Shown: positions 21,288-37,041, numbered from the stretch's first letter. The stretch: 64,000 bases of DNA from Ailurus styani (GCA_002007465.1 LNAC01000137.1:1993011-2057010), one strand, 5' to 3'. The notes: a model not told the origin generated them from the letters alone. Numbers and translations are program-made.

Positions 21288-21483
21288 TTTTTTTTTTTAA
21301 GTTATTTACTTGAGAGAAAGAGAATGAGAGAGAGAGAGAGAGAGCATAAGAGGGGGGAGGGTCAAAGGGAGAAGCAGACTCCCCGCTGAGCAGAGAGCCC
21401 AAAGTGGAACTCCATCCTGGGACTCCAGGATCATGACCTGAGCCGAAGGCAGTTGCTTAACCAACTGAGCCACCCAGGTACCT
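21288..21483 (-). mobile_element. SINEC, - strand
   Basis: T-run and 'aagttatttacttgagag' at left, 'aactgagccacccaggtacc' at right, with a GA microsatellite in between. Next to a second antisense SINE at 21498. Confidence 0.92.
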
Positions 21484-21497
21484 GTCTCTCTCCCTTT

Positions 21498-21697
21498 AAA
21501 AAAAAAATTATTTATTTTAGAGAGAGGAGAGAGAGTGTGCTTGGGTTCGGGGAGGAGCAGAAGGAGAGAATCTTCAAGCAGAAACCCCGCTAAGTGTGTT
21601 GCATGACGCAGGGCTCACTCTTACAACCCTGAGATCATAAACTGAGCTGAAACCAAGAGTTGGATGCTTAACGAACTGAGCCACCAGGCATCTGTCT
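21498..21697 (-). mobile_element. SINEC-like element, - strand, old
   Basis: Same layout as its left neighbour but far more diverged ('gaactgagccaccaggcatc'). Two independent insertions lie in tandem, 15 bases apart, in the same orientation. Confidence 0.85.
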
Positions 21698-22449
21698 CAC
21701 TTCTTTAATATAAAAGTCCACACTTGGCTACTTTCAAATTCTAACTTCCCAACCCTCCTTAACAACCTGACTCCTGCATTCTACACATTCCCCCCCCCAC
21801 ACACACACACAGGTATCACCTGCAAATTAGCAAAAAGGATTTTTCCCAAGTTTCATACCAGTTGACAGCTCTGTAGCATGACTGTGTTAACTACTTGTTC
21901 TTGAAACAGCCTCTTTTCATTGTTTTCATGGTATTACTCTTCCCATATCCTCCTACCTTCCTTACTGTTCTTACCAGGCTCCCCCTCCCACGCTGCCCCA
22001 ACACACACACATCCTACTCTTTCTTTTTTCACCCTTCTGTTCTTCTAGTCCTCTACTCCTTCAAAAGATGATTATAACTATACCTTGAAATTTTATCTTT
22101 ACGCTAATAAACCTTAAATCTGTATCTCATCTCTCAACTTCTCTCCTAAGATTAGATTCACATTTCCAAATGCATGGTATGCGTTTCAGGCTAGACTAGA
22201 TGTCCTGCAGGCACTATACATTCAATAGCTTCCAAATTAAATTCATTCTTTTCATCTACCAAACCTGCTTCTCCTTTCACATTTCTTATGTCAATTAATG
22301 ACATTATCATTCTACTAGTTATACTAATCTGAGTCATGTTTGACTCCTTTCCCCTTCTGATATTTATTATGTATAAAAGATCACATTCTGCCAATTCTTT
22401 TAAATGCTTTTTGCATCTCTTCCTCTTCTCTGTTCTCACTATTACCCTA

Positions 22450-23095
22450 ATTCACGCCCTCATGGATTCAAGGTTAGATTCTTTACAGTATTCTTGCCGC
22501 TCTCTCTCTATAAAGCCATCCTCCATACTGTTGCAAGAGTTATTTTTCTAAAACTCAGATCTATGTCACTTCTCTGATTTAATATTCTCAGTGGCTTTCC
22601 ATTACTTAAAAAATTCAACTTCCTTAGTGAGGAGCCTCTTGGAAAATGATCTCAACCTATTTTCCAATGTTACATTCCACATATCCTATGCTTTATTCAA
22701 ATCAGACTGCTCATCACTCTTGAAAATACAGTTTCATGCCTCCAGGATTTTCCCCTTTTTTATTAAATGGAATGCCAACAAGATGGAAAGAGAAGTATAG
22801 GAAATGAGCACATATTGTTGGTGAAACCTTATTTATCTTTCGAGGCCAAACTAGGGTTATCTTTTCTCTAAAACTTTCTCCAACATAGCTAAATGATATA
22901 ATTTATTTTGTTCTTTCATAGTAATTTGTTAATACTACTAAAACCACTCCATGCTACTGTGGTCAATTTCATAGTTATCTGTACATTTGAATGTGAACTC
23001 TTTATTGATCTTTGTATTTTAGGCATCTCTGAAAATCCAGTACCTAGAATAGTGCCTAACACATAGTAGATGCTCAACAAATGGTATGAATTGAG
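22450..23095 (+). repeat. L2 LINE 3' region, + strand
   Basis: 'aagccatcctccatactgtt', 'ctcagtggctttccattac' and the terminal 'gcctaacacatagtagatgc' / 'tcaacaaatggtatgaatt' follow the L2 3' end in order. Old and diverged. Confidence 0.6.
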
Positions 23096-23517
23096 TTCTT
23101 TTTGTGACCTGCCCTTTCCTCTAAATAATTTCTGAACATCCTCATTTATTGTCTTTTTGTCTATATATACCCATTAGCTATATAACTTGTCAAATGAAAA
23201 CAGATACACATTACACTGTTCTTTGTAATATTTCAATGAATTTTAACTATACTGTCTAAAAATATTCACAAAATGTTATTTGTACAATATCTCTTTCACT
23301 GTTTCCTGGGAAAATAGCAGTTTGTATGATTCCATCTTATTTTTGTCTGTATCTTTTTAAATTTTTAAAAACCCATCTTGATCCAATCTCAGTAGCAATA
23401 CTTTCACTGTTCTTCACTCAAGAATGGTGAAAAACTTACATAAAGATAGAAATACAATTAAAGATCAGACCTGACCTCCCATTCAAGAAAACTCTTACAC
23501 AGAACCATAGTTTTATC

Positions 23518-23716
23518 TTTTTTTAAAAAAAATAAGATTATTTATTTGAGAGAGAGCGTGAGTGCAAGAGGGAGCATGATCGTGGGCAGGAGCAAGAGAA
23601 GGAGAAGCAGATGCCCCACTGAGCAGGGAACCTAATGCAGACCTCAATCCCAGGACCCTGGGATCATGACCTGAGGTGACAGAGGCCCAACCTACTGGGC
23701 CACCCAGACGCCCTCC
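23518..23716 (-). mobile_element. SINEC, - strand
   Basis: 'aagattatttatttgagaga' to 'gggccacccagacgccct', older subfamily with 'gagcatgatcgtgggcagg'. Target-site duplication not resolved. Confidence 0.9.
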
Positions 23717-25230
23717 CAGCTTTTTCTTACTTAACTATGCTCTGTTTAGTACTAAAGTAGACGGAAGTGAAATGATTGTAGAAGGTAAAAAATCCTAAGG
23801 CAAAGCCAATTTCATACAAATTTATAGACTGAGGCCTCATCAGTGAAACTGAATGCTTATTTTTCTTAATTCAGTTCGTTTTTCCTTGTGGGAAGGGCAT
23901 GGTTATGGTCTCAGGGAAAATGAATGTTTAATTTTCTGAGTGCAGCTAATCTCTTTTTGGCATGGTTGACATATTTCAGTATATCCTCGTTTCACTTTAC
24001 AGTTTTCCTTATCCTGACAGTACCATTTTCATGGTTTTTAAACATCAGCAATGAGAAGGAAGTGTTAAGATGCAACGTGAATTTGCTGAAGTTAAAATGA
24101 ATATTACTATGCTTGTTGCTTAATAGTAAACTATAGAGAGTAAGGATTTTTCAGTATTCCGATAAAACTGACTATGAAATGCTTTTTGAAATTTGGATAA
24201 AATTAATCAAATTTTATTAAATTAAATAAATAAATAAAATTTATTTATTTGGGGTAAAAATAAATAATTTATTTGGATAAATAGTTGGATGAATTATTAA
24301 ATTCATCAATGAAGACCTGATCTCTCCAAAATACAAATTAAGGGAACATGTTAGCTTGGGAATGAAGTGAAAACTTAAGAGTTACTTTTATAACAATTTA
24401 TATCAAAATTATCTACAAGAAAATGTTTGTCAAACTGGCATTTGGATACATATTAGTATAAAAAAATTGTTATTATAGTATTAGAAAAATATAGCATAAT
24501 TAGTATAATAGTCCAGAATATAATCTTTCTATCCCAAAATATAGTTTTCATAAACTCATAGGGACATTCTACAGTATTAATTCTTTAAAGAATTGAAAGG
24601 AAATAAAAATACATATTAAAATAGAATAATCAATTTTGGGGTCTACCAATCTTTAAAGTGAACCTTTATATTTTACAACTTTAATTTATACCATCCATTT
24701 CATACTTTCATTATCTACTTTACTAAAATGAAAATTAAGTGTAAAATAAATGGATGTGGCTTAAGGAAACAGCTATGTTTTTAACATATCAGCTCTTTAT
24801 GATAAAATGTTAATACTATAGAATTCCACTACTGTACACATGTTCTAAACATGGCTTTAATACATCTCAACAAAAGTGCTGAGGAAAGCTGAACAGATCA
24901 GCTAATAGTACCTATATAATTATTTTAATCATTTTCTAAAATACTATGCGGTTGTTTTATGAAAAGGTAAATTAATTTTTCTTTGTCACATATGGAAAGT
25001 CATTCAAATTATATATATCAATATTTATATTAATATAAATCTAAACACATATATGTATGATTTTTCATGCATGAAAACATTATACAGGCAATTTTATTAA
25101 ATTTAGCTTTTCAACAGCATTTACTTCTTGGAAATACAAGTGCAAGAAAAATGTGTGTCTGACTTTATTCCTATAATATTCTTGCAATATTTTCTTAGCA
25201 TTTAATAGTTATTTTAAATGTCTACAACTA

Positions 25231-25395
<165 letters not shown>

Positions 25396-26516
25396 TTATC
25401 CAAAAAATAATCAATACCACATTAATGAATTTTGATGTGTTTTATGTTGCTTGGACCTTTGCTTCTAACATGCTGAAAGTGCCATGCAGATCAGTGATAA
25501 TGTGCTATCTCAACAATAATTTTCATAAATTAACAGAAAGGTGCTTAGAGTTTAGTTAACAGGAAATAGGGGGAGGTTATGAAAAAGAAATGGCTATAAA
25601 AGGGTATAAAAACATTGCCATTATTCAGTTTCACTGCATAAGTTTTAATGTACTGAAAAAGTAATATAAAGTACAGCACTGAAAAATATGAAATGTAGCA
25701 TAATCCAGCCTAACTCTACTACAAAATTTTAACTACCACAGAACGTTTTTCCTGTATCTGTTTACTTTAGAAATTAACTGGCTAGAAAACGCTTAAATAC
25801 AATTTTAATTTTTAATTTCAAATGAACACTTTTTAGTACAGTTTCAATATTTACCATATTAACTTATTACTTCATAAATTAACATAATATAATCACCACT
25901 ACACAAACCTCTCCCCAAAAAACCTTTAAGAGTAAAAATACTGTTTTCTAAGACAAGGAGTTTAAAGCTCTTAAATTACTGTCACCAATATTATTAGGTT
26001 TCTTCAATGTCCAATGATAATCCAAGTAAACTTCCGTAAAAAGAAAAATAGTTAAGAACTCTACCCCCATGTCTAATATGTCTGGAATTTTTAAATTCAT
26101 TTGTTTATCATTATTAAAGTTTTTTACATTCAGGGTAAACATTTCAAGCCACACAAAGGATAGAGAAAGAAAGGTAACGTGTCCTTCTATCAGCTCTCCA
26201 GTTCTCCTCACCCAGAGGTAACCACTCTGGCAGTTTCTTGCGTAGCCTTCCAGAAATTGTCCCTATCTTTTTTAATACAGATGAGACCATGCCATACATA
26301 TTGTGTTCTTCTGCAATCTGTTTTTTCTTTAAAAAAACAAAAAAAGTATTTCTTGCTTACTTTCCATACCATTAAGTACAGATCTATCTCATTTTAAAGG
26401 CTTCATAGTATTCCATCTATTTAAAGAGTTTTCAATTATATCTAGAATACCAATACACAATGACATAATTATGTAAAATTGTGGAAATAGCTAATAAAAA
26501 GCACTTTATAATTTTT

Positions 26517-26687
26517 TTAAAGATTTTTATTTATTTATTTGACAGAGATTACAAGTAGGCAGAGAGAGAGGAGGAAGCAGGCTCCCTGCTGAGCAGAGAG
26601 CCCGATGCAGGCCTCGATCCCAGGACCCTGAGATCATGACCTGAGCTGAAGGCAGAGGCTTTAACCCACTGAGCCACCCAGGCGCCC
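26517..26687 (-). mobile_element. SINEC, - strand, young subfamily
   Basis: 'aagatttttatttatttatt' to 'gccacccaggcgccc', with the short CT region typical of the presumed mustelid subfamily. Target-site duplication agcactttataatttt / agcaccttacaatttt at about 26500-26516 and 26688-26703. Confidence 0.95.
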
Positions 26688-27026
26688 AGCACCTTACAAT
26701 TTTAACATAAAAATTCTCCTCCAGCACATAAAGAACATTATTGTGCTTTGATAGCCTTCAATAAATACCTATTTTGTCTGTCTTTATTTCAAGATAATAT
26801 AAATACTTTATAGAAGTCCTGTGTTTTTAATTTATAGGCAAATAATAGAGCTGTTTCTAAATATTTACAATGTGTTTATTTAATAGATGCTTACTATTTT
26901 AACATTCTAACTAATACAATATCTATTTATAATGACAACACCATGTTTTGGAAGATACACAAATCAAAGTTTAGAGATGTGAGAGAATATACTACAGTAT
27001 CTATTTAGTAATAATAAATGACTAAA

Positions 27027-27230
27027 GGGCGCCTGGGTGGCTCAGTGGGTTAAAGCCTCTGCCTTCGGCTCAGGTCATGATCTCAGGGTCCTGGGATCGA
27101 AACCCGCAACGTGCTGGGTGGCTCAGTGGGTTAAAGCCTCTGCCTTCGGCTCAGGTCACCTCTCTGCCTACTTGTAATCTCTCTCTCTGTCAAATAAATA
27201 AATAAAATCTTTAAAAGAAATAAATTTAAA
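27027..27230 (+). mobile_element. SINEC with internally duplicated head, + strand
   Basis: The 45-base head segment at 27033-27077 is repeated without a mismatch at 27114-27158. The normal segment between head and CT region is replaced by the second head. The tail 'caaataaataaataaaatct' is normal. Flanked by aaatgactaa at 27016-27025 and 27231-27240, so the rearranged unit appears to have inserted as one piece. Confidence 0.93.
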
Positions 27231-27665
27231 AAATGACTAAGAGCATTATGTTCTTAAAACAGTGTATTAGATACGTCAGTCATTTCCTGTCCTGACCCAT
27301 ACCCTCATCTAAAAGAAACTGCCTATATCAGATACTCCACGTTTCCACATTTTGGAGATTTTCCATTCTTCCATTATGAGCTGGACCTATTACTCTTTCA
27401 GTCTGCTACAATGGTCAGGTGACCTCTGACGACGTCTTTCTCTCTTCTGGGGTTGGTTTCTTGGTTCCTCAACCCTATTGTTTCCTCTTCCCTGGGTTAT
27501 TCCCTTGTCTTGGTAAAGCAAATCTTAGTTTACTTCTTGATAAAGGAGGCACAGGTGGCACATTTTTTAAGGCCCTGCATGTCTGAAAATATCTTTTTTC
27601 TACCAACACATAACAATTCATTTGGCTGAATACAGTACAATTCTGCTTTAGAAATCAATTTCTCA

Positions 27666-27829
27666 GGGGCACCTGGGTGGCTTAGTCAGTTGAGCTTCTA
27701 AATCTTGATTTTAGCTCAGGTCATGATCTTAGGGTCATGAGACCCACACTCAGCAGGGAATAACCTTGCTCCCTTCCCCTCTGATCCCCCCCCTTTCTCT
27801 CTCAAATAAATAAAATGTTAAAAAAAAAA
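27666..27829 (+). mobile_element. SINEC, + strand, internally deleted
   Basis: Head 'ggggcacctgggtggcttag' and tail 'caaataaataaaatgtt' are present; about 30 bases around the 'gagccc...ctgctc' segment are missing. Possible target-site duplication around 'tcaatttctc' / 'tcaattgctc'. Confidence 0.9.
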
Positions 27830-30800
27830 AAGTCAATTGCTCTCCAACCACTGAAGGCATGGTTCTATTATCTTCTATCTTCCAGCACTACCAGCGAGAA
27901 GCCAGAAGTCATTATGTTGCCACTCTTATTCTTAATACTTTGTATGTGACCTAATTCTTTTTTCCACAGTTTTAGAATCTTCTCTTTTAGTACAAAATGT
28001 CATAATGATATACATTGGTGTTGAGCAAAACAAACTCAAATTCTTCAGTTCTAGGTTACATTCTCATATTATTTCTTTGGTCATTTCCTCTCCATTTTCC
28101 TTGTTCTTTCTGAAACTCACTAGACCTCTTGGACTGAATCCCTAATATTCCTTCTCTTCTATTTTCCATTTTCTTTTCTTTTGGTTCTACTTTCTAGAAT
28201 ACTATCTCAGTATTACCCTCCAATTTTTCATTGCACTTTTTATGTCTGCTGAAATATTTTAAAGGTTCTCTTTTATTCTGAGTGTTTCTTTTTCTAAAGA
28301 CTCCTAATTCTTGTTTTTGTGGATTAATAAATATATTTCTCTTAAGGGAGTGTATTCTCTTCAATTCTCTATTTTTTTTTCATTGCCCTGTTCGTTTTGT
28401 CTGATTTGCATGGTAGAGACTTTCTTCAAGTACCCAGTGACCCTTAACTGCATGTTTGTATTAAGAATGAAGTATGTTTTGTCAAATGATAGGCTTCACT
28501 GTAGGTTGATCTAGTTGAGCAATTTCACTGGGAGCAGTTAAATGGAACAGCCTGAGCAAGTTAGTTCCCCCAGAAAGGAAGCTTCATTCTCCTGTTTGGA
28601 AGTGGTAAGGCTAGCAGTCCTCTAAATGGAGAAACAGAGCAGGGAGGTCTCAGATGTCAGTATTTAGATTTCCACCCTGTTTTCAATATAATTCTCTCAG
28701 TAACATACTGGTAAATTGGCTCTAAACATTTTTTTACAGCATTTGCTAATTTTAAACATTCCAACCATGGGCAATTTCAAGCCACCACTAGTTTCACAAC
28801 CAGCTCACAGAATGACAACACCTCTAACAAACAGCTCTCCCTGGAATAAGCTGTCTCGAGAACACTACTGAATTTCCCAACCTCAGTTGTCCCTCAAACT
28901 CTCTAACATAAATCTCCAATCTTCTGCCACGTAGAAGACAGGCAGTGCCTTTTTGTACAGGTTAGGGAAGAGAATTTGGAGGGAAGCTAGTTTCTAACTT
29001 CTTCTGTAGATCTTCTGACTCTTGGCTTCAGTTGCACATCCAGCTTCTGAGGCACACGATGCTTGCAATTCCTGAGCATTCCTGCACCTTTGACTTGGGT
29101 TTCTACTTTCTTTCATTTGCTAAGTAAATTACTAATTTTCCATTTGGTTCCCACTTAAAACTTAATTTTTATCATTTCTTCTCTTTACTTGTCCTTGTGG
29201 TTTTATTAATGTCATTTTATTTCAGTTTCAGAAGGAAATAGAAGTTAAGGTGTGGGTTCAATTCAACATGTTTAACCAGAAGCCCAGATCTGGCAATATC
29301 TGAACTTGCAAAGATTCTGAATTTATTCATTTTTAATCATTCATTATTTTAATAAAATGTAATGAGCTCCTACTGTGTGCCAGATACTCTTTTAGGCTCT
29401 TAATGCTACATGCATGAAACTGTAACTGTTCTCATGGAATTCAGACTCTATCAGAAAATTATTTGTAACTGGATTAACCAACCCAAAAACCATCCTGAAA
29501 AAAATGGATATTGCAGCAAATCAAAATAAAATCATCTGTTAATGTTTTAATATACCAAAAACTAAGTAATTTACCCTGGTTAATACTATGACTATAGGAG
29601 CAAACTAAGTAAATTATTCTTGTTAATACTACGACTACAGAAGCAGAACTACATTTACATTTAGACTAAACTATAATTAAATCGTAGTAGAAAATACTCT
29701 CTGTCATGGGAATTCAGGTCTCTATGCTCCAAACTATACTATTAAAAAAAAGAGATAGATGACAGCATGATTGCAGAGCACTGAAAAAAAAGTAGGCCAT
29801 TATGAAGAGTAATGATCCCTTTTAATATAGGTGGAATTAGAATGCTCCTCAAGAAAAACACCTGAGATATCTATGCAGCATAACCTCAGCAACAGTTCAA
29901 CATTAATATTTTGTTATACTATATATCAGTGGTTCTCCAACACCACCAGTCTGTAAACAAGTACTGATCCATGACAAAATTTCACTAGTTAATGGCAAAG
30001 TCTATACAAGTCAGCAAATGTCTTTTCTTGTAAAGGACTGTATCTATTCTGAGATTATATCCTTACTATGTGGTGTTAAAATACTCTTTTTCATAAAATG
30101 AAATTGCTAACAGATGGTTTTGCTTATTTTTAATGTCCTTACCAAAATAAAAAGCTGACAATTCTATCCTGTTCTTGCCAATACTTTGCATGAAATTTCC
30201 ATATGAAATTTAGTTTCTCTATGTACTAACGAGGTTCAAATAATAATGGTACTAGTTAAAGAGGCATCTGGATTATCTAAGATATTGGCACTTAGAGGTA
30301 AAAGATCCTAGGACCATAGTTATAGTCCTCGTTAACTCAAAGAACATGTGACTGTATGTCTCTGTGACTACGGCACGCTCCATGGAATTCAACAACACAT
30401 AAACATTGCATTTAGAGCTCATGAAAGGTAATTTAAAAAGTCACGGTTTTTGAGGAAATGATCTAACAAAAGTGGCAGGTTTCACAGATCTGGGAAGAAT
30501 ACATTAACAATCTAATGTTGTAGAAACAGTGCTAGAGTAGAATCAGGTCAAAAATTTAATTTTGGGTTTGCCACTAATTAGGAAGCCTTGCACTATATTG
30601 CTTATACTTTTTGGATCTCTAGTTCACCATGAAATGAAATGATGGGATTGGCTGATCACTAATATTTTGTTCATCCTAAAAAATCAGTTTCAACTCCTTT
30701 CAATGGACAAGATAACAATCCTGATAACTGCTACTCATAAAAAATTTGGGTAAGTTCTATTCTGTCTTCCTTGGGAGAAGGTTCAAAATATTAAAATTTC

Positions 30801-31084
30801 CAGTCATCTGTCTGTAGGGTGGGTAAAGGAGGTGGGGGGATACTTGCTTATAACTGGACTTTCAGAGAAACTTTTTTTTACTAGTCTTACTGGAGGAAGT
30901 GAAGAGGTTAAGAGGAAGGAAGTTGGACACCAGCACACTTCTTCCCTCTCCTAGATCTAAGTTTTACAGTATTCGGGGCAGGAAAGAGAAACGAAGAAGG
31001 CAAAACTCTCTTTACATGATTAGTCAAAAAACATCAATGGTGAGGAGACAAATCTTGCACTGCTCAGGTTAAGTGTGGTTCCAT

Positions 31085-31345
31085 TCAGTGATGATTAAGT
31101 CAGCATTATTTGTGGGGCCCAATGCAAAATGAAAAAAGCAGGGAAAACACACTATTAAAGGTACCAAAATACAGGGGCACCTGGGTGGCTCGGTGGGTTA
31201 AAGCCTCTGCCTTCAGCTCGGGTCATGATCTCAGGGTCCTGGGATTGAGCCCTGAATCGGGCTCCCTGCTCAGCAGGGAGCCTGCTTCCTCTCTCTCTCT
31301 CTCTCTGCCTCTCTGCCTACTTGTGATCTCTCTCTGTCAAATAAA

Positions 31346-31389
<44 letters not shown>

Positions 31390-32640
31390 ATATCATTACA
31401 AGGTACCAAAATACGAAACCTCTTCCTTCCTTCATGGTCACCACTTTCTTTCTCTCCCTGTCAACTTATCATGGTGCTTTTTATTTTCTATTTAATGTCA
31501 TCGATCCCTGGGCAGGGGGATACTCACAGAGCAAATGTAGATCCTCACAGATGCTTAAGAGCCTCACCACCCAACTCAGCACAAGGAAGATGCCCCAGCT
31601 ATAGGGTTCTCCCTCCTGCACGCTACTAGACCTATGTACTATGCCCTGGCTGGAGGTAGGGAAGTCAATCTTTCTCTCCCATGGGACCTCTGCCCCAATC
31701 CATGGTAGATAGGTAACCCCCAACCGATGGCAACTGCCAGGCAGGGATATATCTCAGTATGTGGACTGAGGACTCACTCCCTGCCAAGTCATCTACCTAA
31801 TGTGCCAACACACTGCCAACCTGAGACAGAGGACGCTGCAGGGCACATACAATGGACCCAGACCCTCCCTGTTGTATTTAGGCCTCCACCAAAGGTAAGG
31901 AACAACAGTAGAACACAGACGTTTCCCCACCAATGTGACCACAACAGTGGTGGGGCAGAAGCAGAGAGGATGAGGACAGGCAGGGCCCAGTATAACAAAG
32001 CACAGAAGAGCCAGCATCAAAAACTGGTCCTAAGAGTCAGCAGGAGAAAGCTTAGGCTCCAAGCCCCTAATGCATGCTCCATTTACCCAACATACTTAAT
32101 TTAAAAAACATAAATTCGAAGATAAAAATTAATAAAAATTTCAAGAGAGTAAGCACAGAACGTTAAGCCTAAAACACAAAGCCCTTCTGAGTATGGGTCT
32201 CTATTCAACTGCACTGATTACACACCCAAGAAATTGGCCTTGGCCTCCGCTGACAGTGGTCTTTACATGGGAGGCCACTGTAGTTTTCTTGAGAAATAAA
32301 TGTTCAGCTTCACCTTCATTATCAAGAATCCCTTCAGAGGAGCACAAATATCTCCCACTGGTCACCCCAGTGAAACACGTTCCCAGCTCCTTCTCTTGAA
32401 TCGGACATCCCATCACTTGGCCAGTGGCACACAGGACAATTTCTGTCCTTCCACTAACCTCTATGTTCCTGTATGGGGAGCCACCAAGGTTCTCTCTTCT
32501 GCACCTTTCCTGGCCCATATAGTATCAGAACAACCATACTACACTCCAAGCCTCATTGATACATATCACTCCAAAAACTTTTGTCCTTAAAATCTCTGGA
32601 CCATATCTGTGCACCGGTCTATATGTTCTTGGTATAATTC
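31085..32640 (-). repeat. GC-richer block, probably an old interspersed repeat, family unknown
   Basis: Sequence differs from the AT-rich intron around it and has several chance open frames (largest 125 codons at 31727-32104). On the - strand, 'gacccatactcagaagggc' and 'cattttgcattgggcccca' recall a common mammalian repeat, so it is more likely a decayed transposon than a gene. I found no start, splice or family signature supporting a coding role. Interrupted by SINEC 31173-31399. Confidence 0.35.
31173..31399 (+). mobile_element. SINEC with long (AAAT)n tail, + strand
   Basis: Head 'aggggcacctgggtggctcg', tail expanded to about 12 AAAT units (31341-31392). Perfect 15-base target-site duplication aaggtaccaaaatac at 31158-31172 and 31400-31414. 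Confidence 0.96.
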
Positions 32641-33183
32641 CAAACTTCAAGAAACATATGCCAAGTTATTCCATATGAACTCATCACATTTTACTCTACT
32701 GGCAACACCAGAGTAGACCTTCAAGTTTCTACAGCATCTCAAGCATCCATCTACAAAACAAGATGGCACTTTCCCCTTTTTGTACCCCAGTCTTTACATG
32801 ATTTTCACATAGACTCCTTCACTTAGCTTATGAAGGAAAATGTACTACCCTCCCAACTAGGGATGTAATAGAAAAGCCTCTCTTACTGAACTCTCACTCC
32901 CAAGAAATCAGTGATGATAACTTCCTCCCCACTTCAATCATTTTTTTGGATTTGCCCTCACTTTCTGAAGTTAACTACTCTCTTCTATTTCAGTTTTGGT
33001 TTTGGTCACAATCCTAAGACAAAGAAAAAGAATCCCATCCAATCTGTTACAAAATTAAGTCAGATACTTGATAAATTTGAACATTTAAATAGTAACTTAA
33101 ATGTTAAAAAACAGTACTTTCAACATTGATACCAAGTTGATGAAGAAGGCCACATCTTAACCCTAAAATTCAAAATCATCTCA

Positions 33184-34537
<1,354 letters not shown>

Positions 34538-34597
34538 CTTTTTTTCTTCTTGAATATGTGTGATCTCTTCATTAATCTTCTTATTTAATTCCAACTC
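34538..34597 (-). CDS. CCDC73: CCDC73 small coiled-coil exon
   Basis: 60 bases, 20 codons, phase 0; acceptor 'attttttaaag', donor AAG/GTAAGC. It starts E-L-E-L-N-K-K-I-N-E-E-I and ends Q-E-E-K-K. It is too short to find by length alone and is supported by exact joining with the exons on both sides and by heptad pattern. Confidence 0.92.
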
Positions 34598-35267
<670 letters not shown>

Positions 35268-35539
35268 TCATCAAAGCAAGGTGTTTTCTGATAGTTTTAA
35301 AGTCCATTTTAAACCTATCATTATTTCACATATCAAGATAATACTACTGGTCCATCAAGGTCTATTTCCCCTAGTTCCCTTGCAAGATAATTAGCCAAGG
35401 TGGGAATGCTACAGGAATAGAGTGATTTTTTTCCCTTAAAAAGAACATTCTAACCAAATGAACTAACCAACCAGAAGTAGGGTGTTTTCATTTATTACTT
35501 ATTCAACAAAAAAATTCTGAGATAAAAAATAATAAAAGA

Positions 35540-36060
35540 TTATCAATTTCCAAGTTCCTAAGCATCTAATAAGAAAAATTTATGTGAGAAGTAATCATAA
35601 TCTAATATGATGAGTGCTATAGTACAGAAATGTATAGAAGCATAAAGAAAGAAAAAGATTGGTGGAAGGCATCAAGAAGGCATTATTAGGAAAAGTGGTT
35701 TCTGAATTGAGTCTTTAAAGATAAATTTGCAAAGAGGACAAAAAAGTAGACATTCCAGACAAAAAGACTATACATGCACAAACATACAGAAACATGAAAG
35801 AGTATTGCACTTTTCAGGGAAACAAAATAGGTTATGGCTGGAGCTAATATGTAATGGATGAGGGGGAGGAGTATTCATGGTTGTGGCTAGAAATCTGACA
35901 GGATTCAAATATTGAAAGGGCTGTGTAGGCCAAGCTAAAAAGAGCTTTAATTTTATCCTATAGGCAAAGAAGAATTAATAATTGAAGGATTCTGAGTAGG
36001 AGAAAGACTTAAGATTTGTAATTCATAAAAATAACTCTAGCATCATTACAGATTATTAGA
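35540..36060 (-). repeat. L2-like fragment, antisense
   Basis: 'ggctgtgtaggccaagcta', 'ttttatcctataggcaaag' and 'aactctagcatcattacag' follow the complement of the L2 3' region. Related pieces follow at 37380-37560 and 37960-38130, separated by SINE insertions. Confidence 0.45.
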
Positions 36061-36763
36061 ATTGAGGAAGATAAAAAAGAAGTCTTCATCTGTGAAGTTA
36101 CATATCCTCTGAGCTTAACAGATATCAACCAAACACATTATAATTCTGAAATGCCAACTTCTGAATTGGCGTATAATTTATCATTCTGCTGTTCTGTGGA
36201 TACTAACTATATTAAATATCCAAGAACCTGATTTTCACATTCTTAACTACATAGTATCCCTTTGAATTTTGGAGGAATTCTACATTATAAGAGTCCACTG
36301 TCCACTACAGCAGCCAGAAATGCTAGATAGTAGCTTTTTAAGCATGAGGCCAGATTCCGCTAATCAGATGCACCTGTCCTGGATATTGGATCAGGAAGCA
36401 ATATCACAAAGAATAAGAACTGCTGTAAATCCTTCTGTTGTAGGCTTTGGGGGCAATGCTAGTAACATCACATTTCCATGGACAACAATGGTACCACTGT
36501 AGCAGAAGCAGCATCCACGACAGTCAACAGTGACAGTACAACCTACAATGTATAGTATTCCATGTGGAAGTTGGTTTTATGGTGTGGTCTTGGATACTGC
36601 ATAGCTTCCATTGTTCTGACCATTTTCCAAGTCTGAGATGACCAACATCCAAATTCCTTTGCTGACAAAAACCGTCTTAGAGTTAAGAATCCTGACTCAT
36701 ATACTTAAGTTTTTAAAAGATTGTACATAAGAACTGAATAAATAATAACAACAAACAACTCTT

Positions 36764-36965
36764 TTTTTTTAAAGATTTTATTTATTTATCTGACACAGAG
36801 AGAGAGATCAGATCACAAGTAGGTAGAGAGACAGGCAGAGAGAGAGGAGGAAGCAGGCTCCCCACTGAGCAAGGAGGCCGATGCAGGCCTCAATCCCAGG
36901 ACCCTGGGATCATGACCTGAGCCAAAGACAGAGGCTTTAACCCACTGAGCCACCCAGGCGCCCAG
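36764..36965 (-). mobile_element. SINEC, - strand
   Basis: T-run, 'aagattttatttatttatct' to 'gccacccaggcgccc'. Target-site duplication caaacaactctt at 36752-36763 and 36966-36977. Confidence 0.95.
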
Positions 36966-37041
36966 CAAACAACTCTTGAAAAAAAGAGTTAATAAAAAAA
37001 AGTTAATTCATTAGGGTGCTGAGATTACAAGAAATTGTTAT

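Noticed and set aside
31727..32104. 125-codon open frame on the + strand
   Set aside because: No family, splice or codon support; it lies in a block that reads like a decayed repeat, and overlapping frames on the other strand are equally long.
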